Source: a virus
Strand: one strand, 5' to 3'
Virus record (IMG/VR): IMGVR_UViG_3300042991_001152
Location: 1-32,625 of that record
DNA length: 32,625 nt
Part shown: piece after piece, positions 28,968 through 32,625 of the stretch
Layout: the number at the start of each line of letters is the position of its first letter
Position numbering within the stretch: position 1 is the stretch's first letter
Position numbers and translations under genes: made by a program
The notes under the pieces: generated by a model
What the model was told of the DNA's origin: nothing
Databases searched by the model: none
What the model saw: only the letters and a program-made list of their open reading frames with translations

Positions 28968-29371
28968 GCGCCACCTCCGAGGAGCTTCCGGGCCTCGGCG
29001 GCCCTCTCTCGCGCAAGGTCCCACCAACACTTGTCCAGGAGATCCGCGACCTCCTTCAGTGCCTTGCGCAGCGCGTCCCGCTCGGTCAGTACGCGCCGGA
29101 GCACCTCTAGCTTGGTCAGTTCCTCGTCGTGGCGGGCGGAGTCCCGCTCCTGGTCCCGCTCCGCCAGCGCCGCCCGGAGGGCCATGTATACCGCCTCTTC
29201 GTGGTCATCATGCAGCAGATGCCAGCATGGACGGCCTGCCACGTCAGGGCTCTCCTCGTAGGTGTCGAGGCCGTGGCACCCGACCGAGCGGACCAACATC
29301 CGTCGCTCGCTGCCGGTGGGCTCGCTCGGCCGGACCGCACTGAACTCGTACACGAACACGATGTCGCTCAC
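28964..29371 (-). CDS. Hypothetical protein with C-terminal coiled coil, 135 aa
   Basis: The N-terminal half (VSDIVFVYEFSAVRPSEPTG, SERRMLVRSVGCHGLDTYEE) is folded-looking; the second half is a long charged helix (ALAERDQERDSARHDEELTK, LEVLRRVLTERDALRKALKE). GTG at 29371 has GGAGG upstream and overlaps the previous stop (GTGA). No family is recognised. Confidence 0.55.
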   Translation of the reverse strand: MSDIVFVYEFSAVRPSEPTGSERRMLVRSVGCHGLDTYEESPDVAGRPCWHLLHDDHEEAVYMALRAALAERDQERDSARHDEELTKLEVLRRVLTERDALRKALKEVADLLDKCWWDLARERAAEARKLLGGGA

Positions 29372-29631
29372 GCGCCACCTCCCTCCTCCAGCACCTCGCG
29401 GATCATCCGCGTCAGGTCGTCCCGCCACAGAAGGGTCTCTGTCCCTGCTGCGACATCGTGGCGGTACAGGCTCCTGGCGCCCCTGAGCATCCGGTCCGCG
29501 ATCCGCTCCGCGAGCCGCTCCGCGTCGGATGGCTCGCGCGCCCCCATCCACCGGACGAGGGCGTCGATGCGCTCTTCGTGGACCGCAACCTTCGCCTCGA
29601 GCCCCAGGAGTCGGGCCTCGATCTTCGTCAC
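29368..29631 (-). CDS. Helical protein, 87 aa
   Basis: A charged helical protein starting VTKIEARLLGLEAKVAVHEE and ending REVLEEGGGA. GTG at 29631 overlaps the stop of the 30-codon ORF upstream (GTGA). The frame is open further upstream, to a TTG at 29703, and adds a basic lead (WRKWRER); the coupling evidence favours the shorter form. No family is recognised. Confidence 0.5.
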   Translation of the reverse strand: MTKIEARLLGLEAKVAVHEERIDALVRWMGAREPSDAERLAERIADRMLRGARSLYRHDVAAGTETLLWRDDLTRMIREVLEEGGGA

Positions 29632-29720
29632 GCGCTCACGCCACTTCCTCCATCTCGCCCTCCCTTCGCACCGCGTCCCAGCGCCGCGACGCAGCGCCGG
29701 CAAGACGTCCTCGGAGTCAC
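29628..29720 (-). CDS. Possible 30-residue micro-ORF
   Basis: GTG at 29720 overlaps the stop of the RuvC-like gene and opens 30 codons (VTPRTSCRRCVAALGRGAKG, then Gly-rich) whose stop overlaps the next GTG. A C-x2-C pair and basic residues are the only features. It may be just a coupling spacer. Confidence 0.35.
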   Translation of the reverse strand: MTPRTSCRRCVAALGRGAKGGRDGGSGVSA

Positions 29721-30186
29721 GGCTCCCTCCCGTCGCCGCACTCGTCGAGCGCCCACGCGAGCACGCACAGCGCGTCCGCCTCGTCCTCCGTCGGCACCGT
29801 GCCGAGGCCCCAGCGCGTGATCGCCGCCCGCTGCATCGACGGCTTGTCGGCCACGCCCCTCCCTGTCGCGTGCTTCTTCAGTCGGGAACTGTGCACCGGC
29901 ACGTGCTCCAGTCCCCTCTCAGCACAGAGTTCTTGAACCCGCGTGGAGAAGCCCGCGGCGATCTCGGTGGCGGCGCCTCCGCGCATGTGCGTCTGCTCGT
30001 AGGCCACAACCGTCGGCTGCCAGAGTCCGAGCATCTCGGATAACCAGCGCCGGAAGCGGAGGTAGCGCATCCCGGGAGACTCGCCACGGAGGAGGGCGAA
30101 GGTCTGGACGCCGGACTCGACGCCGGAGCCGTGCGCTCCGCAGGCAGCCCATCCGGTGTGGGTCCCGAGGTCGAGCGCGAGGATCC

Positions 30187-30190
<4 letters not shown>
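29717..30190 (-). CDS. RuvC-like Holliday junction resolvase
   Basis: A 157-residue protein with an RNase-H-type resolvase fold. The first strand carries the catalytic Asp (VRILALDLGTHTGWA, D7), the second acid is in VVAYEQ (E65), and the last two in EDEADAL (D136, D139), the four-acid layout of RuvC. The length is normal for the family. GTG at 30190 overlaps the upstream stop (GTGA). It should cut four-way or branched DNA before packaging, in line with the recombination genes in the window. Confidence 0.82.
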
Positions 30191-31449
<1,259 letters not shown>

Positions 31450-31476
31450 GAGTCCCTCCGTGTACAGCACTCGAAA

Positions 31477-31490
31477 CGAGCCCCGGCTCG
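31477..31490. other. Short inverted repeat in a 60-bp gap
   Basis: CGAGCCCCGGCTCG can form a 5-bp stem with a 4-base loop; on the minus strand TTTC follows it. It lies in one of the few gaps of this operon, between a 7-codon ORF (MTRDEIL at 31510-31533, coupled ATGA to the gene upstream) and the DUF6948-like gene. It could be a weak terminator or attenuator. Confidence 0.3.
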
Positions 31491-31529
31491 ACCGACACGG
31501 CCGAGCGGATCACAGGATCTCGTCCCGCG

Positions 31530-31721
31530 TCATCGCGCCGCCAGCCCCTCGACGCGGGAGACGGCGTGGACGCCCGGCCCCTGCGCGTCCGGAACGTCCG
31601 TGAGTCGGACGATCCGATAGGCCAGGTGCTCGCCCGTCGACGACTCCAGCGCCTCGGTGAGGAGGGTGTCCCCCTCCGCCGTTTGCTCCTCGCAGAGCGT
31701 GACCCACGCGTAGCGGCTCAC
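31530..31721 (-). CDS. Small hypothetical protein, 63 aa
   Basis: A 63-residue protein starting VSRYAWVTLCEEQTAEGDTL and continuing TGEHLAYRIVRLTDVPDAQG. It has the look of a small beta-rich fold. GTG at 31721 overlaps the stop of the SbcC-like gene (GTGA). No family is recognised. Confidence 0.55.
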   Translation of the reverse strand: MSRYAWVTLCEEQTAEGDTLLTEALESSTGEHLAYRIVRLTDVPDAQGPGVHAVSRVEGLAAR

Positions 31722-32625
31722 GGCGCCACCTCCTCCCCCACCGGCTCCACCGCCCCTCCGGAGACGCGGTACACCCGCGCCCCGGAGCCCTCCGGGGCCT
31801 GCCTCGGCTCCCGCTCCCCGAGGACGGCGAGCACGATCACCTGGTCGTAGTCGCTCGAGACGCTCATGAGCATCTCGACGAGAGCCGTCCGGTTGCCTGC
31901 GTCGAGGAGCGACACCTCGTCGAGCGCCAGGAATCTGAGCCCCGAGAGCTGCGCGAGCGCGTCCGCGAGCGCCACGCTCACGCGCCAGCGCTCCGAGCCC
32001 GAGAGCCGCATCGGGTGGCCGTCCCGCGTCACCACGACCTCGCATTCGTCGGTGAGCGCGACGTGGAGCCCGCCGAGGAGCGGGGCCCAGCGCTCGAGGC
32101 GCAGGCGGACCGGCCCGAGGGCCGGGAGGAGGAGCCGCGCCGGGAGGCCGGAGGGCCGGCAGGCGTGCTCCATGGCCTCGTACGCGGAGGCCTCCCCGCG
32201 GAGGCGCTCCCGCTTGCCCACGGCGGCCCGGGCGGCCGCTACCGCCGCGTGGTAGGCCTCGACGGCGCGGAGAGCCTCGCGTGCCCTGGAGAGGCTCCCA
32301 CGGGTCTCCGCGAACCTCGCCTCAACGGCCTCCCGCGACTCCCCCGCGGGGGCGGAGGCGCGGCTCCGGAGCTGGCCGAGCGCGTCCTCGGCCGCACGGA
32401 GCGCCGTCTGCGCCGCCAGCACCGCCTTGCGCCGCTCCTGGAGCGCGCGCTGCTGCTCCCGGAGCGTGGCGAGCCGAGCGTCGTGACGGGCGAGCGCCTC
32501 CTCCCCCTGGGCGACGAGCCCCTCCTGACGCGTCGTCTCGGGTCCGGCGGCCTCGACGGAGGCTCGGAGCGCGGCGAGCTTCTCCTCCGGCACGGCGCCG
32601 TCGTGCTCCACGTGGCACAGGGGGC
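31718..32625 (-). CDS. SbcC/Rad50-like ATPase, C-terminal half (cut by window edge)
   Basis: The C-terminal coiled-coil arm and ATPase lobe of an SMC-like protein. The first complete codons at the window edge read P-L-C-H after a codon ending in GC, which would complete a CPLC zinc hook. About 150 residues of coiled coil follow (for example LATLREQQRALQERRKAVLA), then the lobe with the signature LSGSERWRVSVALADAL, Walker B LRFLALDEVSLLD and the closing strand DQVIVLAVLGERE. The Walker A half lies off the window. In phages such proteins (gp46/SbcC) work with an SbcD-like nuclease in end resection and recombination-dependent replication. Confidence 0.78.
   Translation of the reverse strand, partial: PLCHVEHDGAVPEEKLAALRASVEAAGPETTRQEGLVAQGEEALARHDARLATLREQQRALQERRKAVLAAQTALRAAEDALGQLRSRASAPAGESREAVEARFAETRGSLSRAREALRAVEAYHAAVAAARAAVGKRERLRGEASAYEAMEHACRPSGLPARLLLPALGPVRLRLERWAPLLGGLHVALTDECEVVVTRDGHPMRLSGSERWRVSVALADALAQLSGLRFLALDEVSLLDAGNRTALVEMLMSVSSDYDQVIVLAVLGEREPRQAPEGSGARVYRVSGGAVEPVGEEVAP

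Noticed and set aside
31510-31533. Seven-codon ORF MTRDEIL with an ATGA-coupled start.
   Set aside because: Too short to call as a gene; noted only as a possible coupling remnant.

Overview
The window is a 32.6 kb piece of a tailed-phage (or prophage) genome of very high G+C content, read almost entirely from the minus strand. It has a canonical HK97-type head module and a long non-contractile (siphovirus) tail module. Genes are packed as overlapping cistrons: ATGA, GTGA or TGATG junctions are the rule, GTG starts are common and strong GGAGG-type Shine-Dalgarno (SD) sites are visible. The host cannot be named from sequence; G+C-rich third codon positions point to a high-G+C bacterium. No tRNA, integrase, CRISPR array or insertion sequence was seen, and no endolysin was recognised.

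Read in the direction of transcription (right to left): 32.6-26.1 kb is a replication/recombination block. It holds the C-terminal half of an SbcC/Rad50-type ATPase cut by the window edge just at its zinc hook, a DUF6948-like protein, a Gly-aromatic repeat protein, a DUF7666-like protein with an Ala-Gly-Asp repeat tail, a RuvC-like resolvase, small coiled-coil proteins, and a 688-residue protein joining a DnaB-N-like domain to a RecA-fold ATPase. 26.1-18.0 kb is packaging and head: small and large terminase, a portal-MuF fusion, prohead protease, major capsid protein, two accessory head proteins and connectors. 18.0-7.3 kb is tail: completion proteins, tail tube, a G/GT chaperone pair with a textbook -1 frameshift site (GGGAAAC plus hairpin), tape measure, minor tail proteins, a 1177-residue J-like tip protein and small distal proteins. 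7.3-6.2 kb looks like a small membrane/secreted-protein (possibly lysis) cassette that carries an apparent 195-bp inversion. 6.2-5.3 kb holds the remains of two DNA methyltransferases, an HTH scrap and a palindrome-rich intergenic region. 5.3-0 kb is an early-type operon of small genes: low-complexity proteins, a DUF5131 (phage Gp37/Gp68) protein, tandem XRE-like regulators, a ribbon-helix-helix protein, a YqaJ-type exonuclease and the start of RecT.

Together the YqaJ/RecT pair, the RuvC-like resolvase and the SbcC-like ATPase suggest recombination-based replication feeding the terminase. The most unusual points are the short inversion that splits two genes at 6.6-6.8 kb, the simple-repeat genes in which one G-rich hexamer family is read in different frames as RG, SW or GF/GY repeats, the Cys-rich GT frameshift domain, the rearranged-looking segment between terminase and portal, and the paired methyltransferase relics.
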